Shown here: in pieces, positions 22,601 through 34,263 of the stretch
Layout: every line of letters begins with the position of its first letter
How positions within the stretch are numbered: the stretch's first letter is position 1
NCBI GenBank assembly: GCA_963921425.1
Contig: OY992835.1
Span: 7,130,001 to 7,194,000, forward strand
DNA from: Dryas octopetala
Lineage: Eukaryota; Streptophyta; Magnoliopsida; Rosales; Rosaceae
Direction: 5' to 3'
Length of the DNA stretch: 64,000 nt
Notes under the pieces: generated by a model
Told to the model about the DNA's origin: nothing
The model's database searches: none
The model's input: only the letters and a program-made list of their open reading frames with translations
Program-made: the position numbers and the translations under genes

Positions 22601-23253
22601 TTAAGCCGAAATGGGTTGGGCCTGGAGGCGAACCTTAAACCCATCAACTGGAAATGGGTTCATGCTGCCTGAGATCTTGCAATTGGGATTGACTATTTCC
22701 CATTTAAACCTTATGACAAGATGGTGCATGAAACTGAGAATCTGGAGGCGAGCGTAGTCCTTTTCAGGACAAATTCGAGGACCGCTCCCAAATGGCATGT
22801 TTGTGTAAGGTGGCGGATTCACTTTCTGAAACCTTGTTGGATCAAACTCTTCGGGCGCTGGAAAATATTATGGGTTCATGTTTGTGGTGCTCACTGTCCA
22901 GTACACCTACGTAATATTAAATTTCCTTTTTTATTATAAATAAATAAGATATAAAGTAGAGACAGATACAAATAAATACAATATTGACACATTAATTATG
23001 AATTTATGATCTAAAAAATTGAGATAATATATAGTTTATATATTTAGTACCACATATGCCCTTACCTTCCAGCCTTTGGGAATTGTATAACCTTCGTAAG
23101 TGAATTCGGATGCAGCCTCCCTAAACGTTCCTTGAAGAGGTGGTATGAGTCTCATTGATTCAAGTGCTACGCTCCATGAGTATTTCATTTTTTGCATATC
23201 TTCCCAATTGAGTGCCTCACCAGCTTTTTTGGACTTTGCAATCTCCAGTTGTT
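22601..23253 (-). pseudogene. CYP716-like P450 relic lacking exon 1
   Basis: Paralogue of the P450 at 13481. Exon 2 (about 23253-23067) reads [20 protein letters not shown] and keeps the ExxR as ESMR; exon 3 (22908-22601) keeps FGSGPRIC but has PEK where the intact gene has PGK, changing the glycine after the heme cysteine. A TAA stop interrupts exon 3 after STTNMNP. Exon 1 is not found upstream, where the DNA turns into MITE-like sequence. The intervening intron keeps its GT/AG borders. Confidence 0.88.
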
Positions 23254-23269
23254 CTGTACGTTAGTGATT

Positions 23270-23630
23270 GAAGACAGTAATTTACGCTTAGATTGGTAAA
23301 TCAGTTAATCGTTTGGTAAATTATGTTTTAAAAAATGTTGTACATGTAAAAAAATAGTATAAAAGTGTTTCGTAAATTTTGAATAGTCTATTGGAACAGT
23401 TATGATGAGTAGTACATCGACAACAATTTTTATCCACAACAGTTTTGAAAAGCACGTGAGTGAAATGATGGTTTCAAAAACTATAATGAATAAACCATAA
23501 TATATTGTAAAAAAAGACAGCTTTTTATTTTTATTTTTTTATCAAACACCAAACTTGCTGTGGCTCACCTAAAATTGTAATACAAAGCTGCTTTTGAATG
23601 GCTAACAACAACCCCAAACGGGCCTTACGT
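23270..23630. mobile_element. Possible hAT-type MITE next to the P450 relic
   Basis: The right edge (CCCCAAACGGGCC near 23610) and left edge (TTAATCGTTTGGTAAAT near 23305) look like the ends of a short hAT-type MITE, but the inverted match is partial and no clear target duplication was found. It sits where P450 exon 1 should be. Confidence 0.35.
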
Positions 23631-24971
23631 TTGGTTCCTACTAACATAGTTTGGTGGAAGCCTTTAACTCATTTCTTTTACCATTTCATTCCCTAAATGT
23701 ACTTGGCTATTTTGTGGAGAAGTGAGTTTGTACTATTATTCTATTACCTCAATTTTAGGACTTAATTTCCAGAACTTTTAATAAAAAATCTAACATCTCC
23801 AAATAATTCCCAATAATCCAAATTAAATTCTAACAACCTCTAATATATTGGTTTGAACGAAGTTTATATTAATTTCAAAAAATCTCAGCAAACAAGGTTG
23901 AAATTTATAACAATTTCATAAATTTGCAGAAAACAAAATATATATTAATTTCATTTCAAATTGTGTTTGAATAACAAAAAACAATCAAGGACGTCAGGTG
24001 TTGTGAACATAAGTAAGGTTTTGAAATTTTGGGTTCGTGGGTTTTGATATGTCGCTGATCGATCTGTACAAAAGAAAGAGAGAGGATATGGTGGGATGAA
24101 GGAGAAGGAGAAGAGAGAGGAATGGATCGGGGAAGAGAATGGATGATTAAAGAAAAAGTGAAATGGGATTGTTTGTACAAGAAAGAGAGAGAGATGTGGC
24201 AGAGCAGAGGTGATCACGGGGGAGGGAGGGCAGGCCGGAGAGGGGAGGGTTCTGCATACTCATACCCATTTTTTTTCGTTCCTTTTAGTTTTTTTTTTCT
24301 AAGATAATTACCAATACCCCTACTTTTCAACTTCCACCTTCCTATAAAACCCACTTTCTAATTGGGCTTCCCATTAGGTCCAGCTAATTTCAATCCGGCC
24401 CACTTTTTTTTTCCCCCCGGTCCACTTGATTTTCTCCGTTTGTCTCTTCGTCTCTCTCATTTCTCACATTCTCTCATTTCTCTCTCTTCATTGTCACTCT
24501 CTCTCTCTCTCTCTCTCTCCTCGATGCATTGTCGTTCGACCATGGATGGTGGCGAGACCCACCTCCCCGTGCTCGCCTTTCTTTCTTCTTCCTTCTCATG
24601 GCCTTCAATCGTCCATCCACCTAGGGACATAGGCGGATCGACGCCGAGAAGGCAAACTTGACGGCAAATCAACTTGATTTTGGTATATTCCTACTCCTCT
24701 GATCATGAGCTTTCTTTCCCCCTTGGTCTTGCTTGTCAATTTTAAGGCTTTGTGATTTTTAAAAATTTTAGGGTTTAATGAAATACTTGTGTAACTTTGT
24801 TCATGAGATTTTTAAGAGGGGTTTGGATTCTGGAATTATTAAAAGAAGGTGAAGGTGTTTGGAAGGTGAAGATAGAAACAAGAAAGTTAGGAGACAGCCG
24901 CAAACAATGGAGAGGGAGGGTTTGATTAGTTCATGATCATGAATATTATGTAAATCTGTGGAGGTTTAAAT
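23631..24971. other. Intergenic, repeats only
   Basis: A dispersed repeat (23732-23852, inverted match at 27530-27655) and a (CT)n tract near 24497-24521. A short CT-rich leader-like stretch (24420-24670) has frames but no recognisable protein. Confidence 0.5.
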
Positions 24972-24979
24972 GTTTCATG

Positions 24980-25455
24980 TAGAGGTGTACAACGGCCCGG
25001 CCTGACCCATTTAAAGTCGGCCCATTCGTGCTTCGTGCCGTGCTTGGGCCGGCCCAATTAATTATTTTAAGTTTCTATTATTGTTTAATAAATCAAATAG
25101 TCTTTGATGTCATTCCATTTTCTATCAAATTTTTTAATTTTCTATTGCTTTCAATCCATTTTCTATCCAATTTCACTACCAAAATAAAAATAAAAAATTA
25201 AAACAAGGCTATTAGTAATTTTTTAAAAAATTAAAATTAAAAAAATACTAGTATAAACGGGCCGGTCCAAACCCATAACGGGCTCGGGCTGGCCTAACAC
25301 AAAACAGGCTCGGGCCGGGCCGGGCCAACGAGATAGAAAACATTGGCCCAGCCTAGCCCATACGTGCCCGGCCCACTTATTAACGGGTCGAGCCCACTTT
25401 AAATGGGCCGGGCCCATGTTGGATTCGGGCCGGCCTGGCCCATTGTACACCTGTA
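24980..25455. mobile_element. Non-autonomous hAT element, 476 bp
   Basis: Flanked by the 8-bp direct repeat GTTTCATG (24972-24979 and 25456-25463). Ends are TAGAGGTGTACAACGG and, reversed, TACAGGTGTACAATGG. The arms are rich in GGGCCGG blocks. No coding capacity. Confidence 0.9.
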
Positions 25456-25725
25456 GTTTCATGTAGGAATTAAGATGAACATAGAAGCTTCTTTCTAGTT
25501 TCTTGTTCTACACCCATATCCATGTCGTGGCAATTTCATACATGTCTACTGGCTGGTGGCAAATGTGGAGTATTATATGTAGACTAGTCTGTAATGAGAG
25601 GCACTGATGTATATATACAAGAATGCTCTAAAACTAAATGGTTAGTAAGTTAATACAAAGCTAACCACTCTGTTGGGCCCATTGCATAATGTAATCTCAA
25701 AAGCATGGTTTGCATTGATGATCTA

Positions 25726-26072
25726 TTGAGGTATACCCTATTAGGACCCACATGAGTCGTTTTGCGTTGATCCGAACCGTTCATTTTTTACATCTATATT
25801 GATAGATCATCCTTGCAAAAAATTAGCCAAATCGGAAATCATTTGCCTATCTAACTTTGGTCGAATAAATGGACGAATCAAATATTTTCGATGAAACCGT
25901 CCATTTGTTTTATCAAAGTTAGATAGTCAAATAATTTCCGATTTGACTAATTTTTTGCAAGGATGATCTATCAATGAAGATGATCCTTGCGAACTGTTCG
26001 GATCGACACAAAACGACTCATGTAGGTCCTAATAGGGTATACCTCAACATAAATAAGTTGAGGTATATCTCA
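25726..26072. mobile_element. Foldback MITE (near-palindrome)
   Basis: About 345 bp that folds on itself: TTGAGGTATACCCTATTAGG on the left mirrors CCTAATAGGGTATACCTCAA on the right, ACGAGTCG-like blocks mirror, and the centre mirrors around CTATCTAACTTTG/CAAAGTTAGATAG. The right end has an extra TTGAGGTATATCTCAA copy. A clear target duplication was not found. Related DNA lies in the P450 promoter and its inverted copy. Confidence 0.8.
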
Positions 26073-28330
26073 ATAGAAGGAGTCTGTATATATATATATA
26101 TATATATGATAATTGATGTCGCGGGGGCTTCATTCACCCTTTATGTTGTAATTGGTTTTTTTGCAGAGGATGTATTCATGCTTTGTAGACTAGTGATATA
26201 TGTAGAAGAGTAGTACTTCCAAATGAACTTCTATTAATTTGTTTTTATGTGTCCTGTTATTTTGAAGTCTCATATATATATATATATGTAAGTACCAAAT
26301 TATTGTCATTTTCCCTTTCATTTGCAAGGGACCACATGATAGATGAACTATTTTAAGCACATTTTGTATAAGATTTACCTGTCTTGATTTTGTATAACTT
26401 TTTTTACATCTTTGATGTTGCACTAATCTGATTAAGAATTTGATCCACGGCTGATAAAAAATTTCATTTTCTTCTTGATTAACAATAACAATACATGATT
26501 GTCACTGCCAGATAGTAGCAATATGTGATTGTTACTATCAAATAATTACAATACCTGATTGTCACTGTCAGACAATAGCAATACATGATTGTTACTACCA
26601 AACAATTACAATACCTAATTGTCACTGTTCGGCAATAGCAATATGTGATTGTTATTGCCAGACAGTAACAATAAGTGATTGTTACCATCAAACAATAACA
26701 ATTCATGATTGTCACTGCTAGATAGTAGTAATATGTGATTGTTACTGTGAGACAATAGCAATATATAAGTGATTGTTACTATCAAACAATAACAATACCT
26801 AATTGTCAGACAGTAGCAATAAGTGATTGTTCATCATCTTGATTTTTGTGTGTGTTTATGTTGGTTATTAGTATTTAACATGTTACTGCTACATTAACAA
26901 CTACTTTATTGATTGATTTATAATTGTTAATATTAATGTTCTGAATTGTTACTATACAATAGTAACAATTATATTAACTATTAAAACGCAAAAGATTAAG
27001 TTATAGATGTGACTCCCTCATCTTGATTTTTTGTGTTTTATGTTGGTTATTATTTAACATGTTTATAAAATAAAAAATACTTAAATTATGATTTTTTTTT
27101 TGTAGTTTGTGTATCAATTGGCATTGAAATGAAGAAAAAGAAAATTGAAGAAGAAAGAAAAAATGGCATTTAAAAAAATTATGTTACGATGTTACTGTAG
27201 CTCCAGATTTTTAAAAAGTGGGCTAGCTGGAATATTAATTGTAGCGTGTGGATTGTTGGATCATGAATATTTCTCAAGTGAGCTTTATAAAAAAAAAGCT
27301 CTTTAAAAAAAAACTATATTTGAATTGTTAAATAATTTTGCCCCCTAAAGTTGGCCATGTGCGAGACATGTGACCAACTTAACAGATATTTTAACGGACT
27401 TAACGAAAAATCCTTGATTGAGATTAACAGTTAATTATATTCCTTAATTGGAACAAATTGAAATCGGAATCCTCAACTGCAAAATAGGGAATTGTTGAAT
27501 GTCCTTTTGCTAAAATTTTCCCAATAATTTTTGGAGAATTATTAGAGGTTGTTAAAATTTAATTTGCATTATTGAGAATTATTTGCAGATGTTATAATTT
27601 TTATTAAAATTTTTGAAAATTAAATCGTAAAATTGAGGTCATAGAATAATAGTACTACTCGAGATGAGTCCGTAGGATTTTTCGAAACATTTTTTGGATT
27701 CCTGAGCTATTTTTAATGAAACTTTGAAGTTAGGGTATTTTAGAAGAATAGAAAATAGGAAAATGCTGACGTGGTAGGCCATTTTTGACGAAATATCTAA
27801 CAGAAGGTAACAAATGGACCAAATTGATGTGTGTGGTAAATATGGAGGACCACATTGAGTGAAAATGCACTTTAAAGACCAAATTGATATTTTGGTCAAA
27901 GTTGAGGGACCATTTGTGATAAAAAACTTAAATTTAATTGGTCTTGGTATTCTGGTAATAGTTGTGACTTAATAAACAAGCAATGTTAGAATCAAGGATT
28001 TGCATGCTACAATAGCTACAATCTAAAATAATGTGACATTATAAATAAATAATACCAATAACAATCATTATTTGTTATGACACATTCACTTGTTCTAGAC
28101 AAAATTGTACATATGCAGCTCATCTCGCTACTCCTCATCGCTTTTGCTTTTAAGCTCCATGTTGCCATTTTGATTCCTATTTCCTCTATGGTGTCCATTA
28201 TTCTGGGCACAATTGCACCTGCCGTGACCAAATTGATGGCACGTATCACATTGCCTCCTCGTTTGCCTCCTGTGTTTTGCCTTGGTCCTCACAATGTTTG
28301 ATCTCTAACAATGTTGTTGGGTCAAATTTC
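26073..28330. other. Intergenic, repeats only
   Basis: AT-rich DNA including (AT)n near 26090-26107, a 30-bp tandem array, and about 27340-27910 a repeat with GCTGACGTGG and GTTGAGGGACC motifs like the ends of MULE-type elements. No gene supported. Confidence 0.5.
26493..26830. repeat. 30-bp tandem array, about 11 units
   Basis: Units of the form RYRTGATTGTYACTRYCARA followed by CARTARCAAT, mostly exactly 30 bp, with one longer and one shorter unit near the end. Each unit holds a partial inverted match (ATTGTTACT / AGTAACAAT). Reverse-strand frames are by-products of the period being a multiple of three. Confidence 0.85.
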
Positions 28331-28333
28331 ATT

Positions 28334-30357
28334 TCAACCCGAGCGAAGGTTGGTATCTTCTTCTTGCTTCACAAACCCTTCTAATAATGGTGCTAACCTA
28401 ATTAATTCATTATTCAACAACCTGAAACCTTCCTCTATCCTAGAAGTGAGGAAAGACAGTTTGTTGCAATATGTACTCAAATAACTGTACCTCGCTAATT
28501 CTCGTCCTTCGTTGGGAATAATGATGTCGGCCAGTGCAAAACTATAAGCTGATTCTGTTGCTGACTTTGTCCATCTCTTAAGAATAAGTGATTCTAGAAA
28601 CTCATTCAAATTCTCATGTTCCTTTACATTAAATACATGACAACATGGGAAGCCCTGTGATTTAAGGAGATTGCATGTGCAATTTATCAACGGGTTGCTT
28701 TTGATGTGGTGGTATAAAACTTTGTACTAAATAGCTTCTTCACCGTATTTATGTATAACATACATACGACTTTCCCCAAAAGGTTCAAGCTGCGCGGTCA
28801 CAAGTGCAACAACTTTATTTATCTCCTACCTTACTAACTTGAACACATTGTCGGTGTACAAGTTTGCTGCATGCTGCTCCAATGCAATAAGATGAGTTGT
28901 CAGGACCTATTGCGAATTCTTCATGTTAAAATCTTCACACACATTTGTATTTCTCAGGTGTGCCAACCCTCTGTCAATAGTTGGGATAACTTCAAACAAC
29001 TCCGGACCACTTTTGAGAAATTCCTTGACAAATTTGTTCATGCCCTCACACCGTTGCGTGCTATGCATTCTACCCCAAAAATGACGTCTACAATATCCTT
29101 TGGCCCATTTGTGACGAATCTCAAACATATTATCCAACCACTCTGATTCACCAAATTCTGCAACCATCCTCATCCACCGCATTTCAAACTCATAGGAGCT
29201 TGAGGTGGCCCACATACATTGTTTGAAAGATTTAATCAAGTTCACCTCTATCAAGTTTTGTGCTAAATTCTTCGTAATGTTCCATTTACATAGACTATGT
29301 AGAACTACGGGAAGAAATGCCTCTATGGCATTGCGCATAGCAGGGTCTCCATCGATCATTACCGATTAAGGCTGCTTGTCCCTCATGCAAGATATGAAGG
29401 TCTCTAACAACCATGTGTATGCCACCGTGGTCTCGTTCCCAAGTATCAGACATCCAAAAATTGTACTTGATAGATGGTTATTTGCACCGACAAACAACAC
29501 AACACTAGAGGCTTCTCATAATACTTGGTCTTGTAAGTGCTATAAAAAAGCAAAACATCTCCAAAACAAGTGTAATCCACTAAAGCATGTGAATCTCTCC
29601 AAAACAAGTTTACCAGCTTGTTTTCCTCGTCCACACTATCTTATAAAATAGTTCGAGGTTAGTGGCGACTTTCCCACTCAAGTATGCAAGTGCAGCTTCA
29701 ATGTCACCCTCAAAAAGGATTTCTCAACGTCTAGAATTCACCTTATTGTACAAATCCTTGATCGTGTAACTAACACTACGATACCCTCCTGCTCGGTCGA
29801 CCATGTACTCGTATATTAATTTGGCATGTTCTAATTGATACACCTCGCATTGAAGTGGCCTGTGCAAGATCTGCGTCCGGGACAGAGTGGTATGATCATA
29901 TTAGAGGAGCCTCGTGCGGCGTTGCAAGTGGGTGGTTGTGTTGCACACATAATTTTTTCACAATATAACAATCAGTTTTCATACATAATGCATAATGCTG
30001 CTAGACAATTAAACCTTGTGATGCCCTGAGATATTGCTTCTTATTCGGCGAGTTTACATACTTCTCAACTCTTTCGCCTTCCTTGTCACAAATCCATAAT
30101 CTACTTCTAAATTTATCAGTCACCACAAATTGTCTCTCATCACGTACTCTAACACCAAATCTCATTGCTAGCGCATAATCTCTGTAAAACTTCTCTGCTT
30201 CCTCCAGTGTCTTAAATTTGGTGCAAGTCATTAGTGCTCGTCGAGCTCGTGCAGCCTGAATTGCACACCTATTCTCACGAGGAGCCAGTTGAGCTCCTCG
30301 AGGCTCACGAGCTCGTCCCCGTTCTTGTTGAGCTCTCGAATATCCGGTGCAAGTCAT
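28334..30357 (-). pseudogene. FAR1/FHY3-like (MULE transposase-derived) pseudogene
   Basis: FAR1-type proteins are transcription factors derived from MULE transposases; the same domains occur in MULE transposons. Coding order: a FAR1 DNA-binding domain (about 30237-30001, KFKTLEEAEKFYRDYALAMR), the start of the transposase domain (29634-29446, DEENKLVNLFWRD), its core (29359-28907, SVMIDGDPAMRNAIEAFLP with the first residues in another frame) and a SWIM zinc finger (28690-28334, CTCNLLKSQGFPCCHVF). These pieces lie in different frames separated by stops, and a 107-bp insertion sits at the N-terminus. It cannot make a full protein. Terminal inverted repeats were not found. Confidence 0.85.
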
Positions 30358-30364
30358 TAGTGCT
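30220..30364. repeat. 107-bp insertion flanked by 19-bp direct repeats
   Basis: GGTGCAAGTCATTAGTGCT occurs at 30220-30238 and 30346-30364, bracketing GC-richer DNA with several GAGCTC/CGAGCTCG blocks at the start of the FAR1-like relic. It may be a small insertion or a local duplication. Confidence 0.65.
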
Positions 30365-31463
30365 TAGGGGAGACATTATGTGGATTGTTGTCATGCATAG
30401 AGACTAATACAACATGCACATCTATATGTATATTAAATGAATAGGCTTTACGTTATTATGGTTAGAAAGGTGGGGTGGGGTGGTATTTATAGGCGGATAT
30501 GGATATGAGTTTGGTCAGTTTGGCCTATGCTTGTACGGGTATGGACCGTGTGGGTTGTATAGAAGATGATAAATTAAAATTTTGTAGTCATATTTAATGT
30601 GGCTCAGATTGGTCAAGAGTTGCATGAAGTTTCGTGGTTATGGGGATGAAAGAGATGTTGGGGGGTAGAAATATATTCCATTACTTGGTTTTAAACAATT
30701 CCAAGAAGTGGAATTCTCTCTCGCCCATAATTTCTTAATTGGCGGGGCTTCCAGAAGATTCCTCCCTCACAGGAATAATCTCTAGCTAGTGCAATTAGTA
30801 GTTTTGCAATGAGAAAGAGTACAAGCAAGGAACAATAGTTAAGATGTGATATCAGTGCCATGAAAGTGTCGAGTACTGGACTTCGAAACTAGAAGCTCGT
30901 CGAATAGGCTCAAAATCATCATGCAAAGTCAATATTAGAATTGCGGTAATTTTTTGGGGTGACCGTCACAACATTACGTGATTTTATTAATTAAGTTATT
31001 TTTTGGTGTGACCATCACAACATTACGTGATTTTACTAATTAAGTTATAAAATGAGCGGATGATTTTGACTCCAAAATCTTAAAATTGAATCAGTAGTTT
31101 AGTGGAGCATGTCGAACTGTTACTACACATGTTGTAGTATTTAATATGAAGTTTAGTCGCTGAAATTATTCAATGGTTAACTACATTTATGCATATTCTA
31201 TAACGCGTCTCACTTCATGTATTAAAAATTTATAAATGTGATTTTATATACACTCAAAAAGTATTATGAATATATTCTTTTGTTTTTCTCACAAGCTAAA
31301 AAATTTATAATACACAATTAAAATGATAAATAAAAGAAAACAATTTGTTATGTGAAAAAAAAAAAAAAAAAAAACCACGCGGCATCAAAATTTGAAAAGG
31401 GAAAAAGGGAGAAAAAAGAGTGATGTTTGTGGGTGTACTCGTGTATCATTGCTTGATGGCATT
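30365..31463. other. Intergenic, no gene seen
   Basis: AT-rich DNA with a short direct repeat (TGACCATCACAACATTACGTGATTTTA-like at about 30960 and 31010) and a poly-A tract near 31356-31373. No gene supported. Confidence 0.55.
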
Positions 31464-31473
31464 ATTATTCTTT

Positions 31474-32752
31474 GAGCAAATTATCTGTAAGTACCTTAAT
31501 TATACACTGATTTTCAATTTAGTACCCCAAACTTTAAAAATTTTGACAAACAACACCTTAACTTTCATTTTGTGTCAAAATAGTACCTCTGTTAGTTTTT
31601 CTGTCAAATAATTGTTATATGCTGACGTGGTAGGGGTACTTTCATCTTTTTACCCACATTTAAAATATAATAATATTTTAAAAAACTTTTGAATAAAAAA
31701 AATTCTTAAAAACTTACAGATAAACTTAATTAAAAAAAATAAAAAAAAAATTTGGGGAGGGTCGGGTTAGTGGGGTGAGGGGGCTGGGTTGGGGTTTTGG
31801 GTAAAGGGGGAGGGGTGAAGGGGGTGGGTCGGGGAGGGGGGTTGGGTAAGGTGGCTGGGGGGAGGGGGTGAGTCGGCAGGGAGAGGGGGGATGGGGGTGC
31901 GACGGGGCTGGGGATGGGGGGAGGGGGTGCGCCGGGGCTCTAGGGTGTAGGGGACAGGGGGTCGGGTAGGGACATGGGGGAGGTGTTCTAGCAGGGAGAG
32001 GAGGAGGGGGGTGGGCGAAACGATGGGTGGGAGGGGGCGGGTCGGAACGATGGGGGTTGGAGGGGTGGGCTGGGTGGGGGCGGGAAGGGGAGGGCTGGGT
32101 GGGGGCTATGAGAGGAGGGGACGGGGCTGGGATTGGGTGGCTGAGGCTGGGTGGGGGGTGGGCATGGCTGGGGAAGGGGAGGGGGTGGGCGTGGGGGAAG
32201 AGGCCGGGGTGCGACGGGGACTGGGGTGGGGGGGAAGAGGGTGGTCGGGCAGGGAGAGGGGGGAGGATAAGGGGGGCAGGCTGGGGAGGGGAAGGGGTTG
32301 GGAGGGAGAAGGAGAGGGAGGGGAGGGGCTGGGTGGAGGGGGGGCGACGGGGCTGGGGGTGGGGGAGGGGTGCGACGTCGGGTTGCGAGAGAAGGGAGGA
32401 TGGGGGCGGGCTGGGAAAGAGGAAGGTGGAAAAATAATTTTTTATTTTAATTTATTTTAAGAAATAATAATTAATAATTAAAAATTTAATGTTTTAATTG
32501 TTTTAATGTTTATTTTAAAGTTTTAATTTTTTAATTCAAAAGTTTTTTAAAATATTATTATTTTTTAAATGTAGGTAAAAAGACGAAAATGCCCCTGCCA
32601 CGTCAGCATATAACGGTTTATTTGACAGAAAAACTAACGGAGGTATTATTTTGACACAAAATGAAAGTTAAGGTATTTTTGTCAAATTTTTAAAGTTGGG
32701 GTACTAAATTGAAAATCAGTGTATAATTGAGGTACTTACAAATAATTTAACT
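31474..32752. mobile_element. MULE-like element A with G-rich interior
   Basis: 1279 bp flanked by the 10-bp direct repeat ATTATTCTTT (31464-31473 and 32753-32762). Long inverted arms (about 220 bp) start GAGCAAATTATCTGTAAGTA and carry a GCTGACGTGG box. The centre (about 31755-32430) is a long run of GGGG/GGGTGGG blocks on the plus strand. Long open frames there are by-products of composition. TSD and TIR length fit Mutator-like elements; no transposase. Confidence 0.85.
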
Positions 32753-32762
32753 ATTATTCTTT

Positions 32763-33327
32763 TGTTTTGGTGAAAAGTATCACGCAATTGTTTTGGACAA
32801 CGCGGCTTATCTTTCAGTTGGACTAAGGAACACATGGCTACTGCTACACGTAGATATCCACAAAAATACAAGACTCCTAATCACCAAGGAATTAAATTTT
32901 GAATTTCAAAAAATTAAAAAAATATGAAAATTTTCAAAAAAATTTCAATTTCATTGAAAATTTAAACTAAAACAATTGTTTGATAATTTTGTTTCGGTAA
33001 TATTTCGAAACCTCAAAAAAATAGAAATTCCCAAGAAATTTTTGAAATTTAATTCCATGCTGACCACCCAAATGAAAAAGAAAGAAAATAATTTTTTTCT
33101 GAGGAAATTAATAATTTTGCTCATGAGTTTCAGCTAAAGTAAAATGAGTTGGTTGCTTTTTATAAATAAAAAAAAAAAAACAATTTCTAGAACGGCACAA
33201 TGAAGGAAGCATGAGATTCTTTAATGAAAGAAACCGCGTCCTAAATCACGAAGCTTCTATTTTATTTCTTTTTGCGTAAACCAAGAAAGTGTTATGGAAT
33301 CGTTGGCAACCGTCTATACGATACAAT

Positions 33328-33385
<58 letters not shown>

Positions 33386-33413
33386 TAAAATCTAGAAAAG
33401 CCATACAAAACAT
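32763..33413. other. Intergenic with (GA)n
   Basis: AT-rich; a diverged AAATTTC-rich stretch (32890-33055) recalls the ends of the large hAT element, and a (GA)n tract runs 33332-33381. No gene supported. Confidence 0.5.
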
Positions 33414-33689
33414 TCGATAGCTGTTATTTACACCTTTTTTTTTTTTTTTCTTTTGCACACCTTTTTCTCCTACATATCTCTTACTATCTTCTAAAATTTT
33501 AAATTTTCCTTTAACACACTCTTTTCATTACCAAAATACCTCAATCTCATTAATTTTACTAAATTTCTCCCTACACACCCACCCAACTCAAACACTATAC
33601 AGCTCATAAACACACCCCAACTACCCACCCCACCCCAATCCCACCTCCCAACCCAAAATTGCCGACACAGCTGTTGGTGAAGAGCGTCG

Positions 33690-33929
33690 ATAGTGGAACA
33701 TAATCTGATCAAACATCATTTGCTTCACTGATTTTCTCCTAGCGGGAAACACACTTCCAAGTTTTGGCTTGAAGCATGAGTTGTGCTGTGTCTCTGTCAA
33801 GACCATCCCCTCCTCCTTTGTTGAATTGAGCAGCTTCAACTTCACCACCTTCTCAGCCTCCACCTTCTCAGCCTCTTTCTTGTCCTTGCAGATGACCTGT
33901 TCTTCCCCATTTGGGATCTTCTTTTTCGG

Positions 33930-33992
<63 letters not shown>

Positions 33993-34263
33993 GCAGTAGG
34001 TTCGGCAAACTAGTGCCGAAACCGGTTGTTTCCTTTGGCAGGTACTCACCGAACAATCCTGTTCTATTCGGCAGATGACTGCCAAACGAAACAACTAGTT
34101 TTGGCAGACCAGTGCCGAATGACATGCTCAGGTCGCCATCCTTGGTTCTTGCTTGAAGGGGGAAGGAGGGAGCTAGGTAGGGGCGAGAGAGAGATTTGAG
34201 GAAGGAGGACATGTGAGATTGCTTAAGAAGCGTTTCATATACTCCTATACGAAGTTTTGACAT
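33690..34263 (-). CDS. Unrecognised small protein-like segment, possibly captured
   Basis: Family not recognised with confidence. On the minus strand one frame reads repeats FGTGLPK / FGSHLPN / FGEYLPK / FGTSLPN (11 residues per unit). After a (GA)n tract, a different frame reads KKIPNGEEQVICKDKKEAEK, then KLLNSTKEEG and GSVFPARRKSVKQMMFDQI. The latter stretch looks protein-like (charged, few low-complexity residues), and its basic SVFPARRKSVK end resembles ends of some small plant proteins of unknown function. The frame change across the dinucleotide tract means it is probably not an intact gene, and it lies between MULE-like ends. Confidence 0.3.
33932..33990. repeat. (CT)n microsatellite
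   Basis: About 29 CT units, inside the gene-like segment. Confidence 0.95.
34001..34131 (-). repeat. 33-bp tandem repeats with hairpin units
   Basis: Four units start at 34001, 34034, 34067 and 34100. Each contains a short inverted repeat such as TTCGGCA...TGCCGAA. Because 33 is divisible by three, the minus strand reads an 11-residue repeat. Confidence 0.8.

Noticed and set aside
24362-24661. 99-codon frame beginning MGFPLGPANFNPAHFFF
   Set aside because: CT-rich, no recognised motif, no supporting splice or start context.
26479-26715. Cys/Tyr-rich repeat peptide on the minus strand
   Set aside because: By-product of the 30-bp tandem array.
26493-26830. CRISPR-like array
   Set aside because: Units are contiguous and diverged with no unique spacers, in a plant nuclear setting.
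32011-32460. 149- and 136-codon G-rich frames
   Set aside because: They lie in the G-run core of MULE-like element A and reflect composition only.
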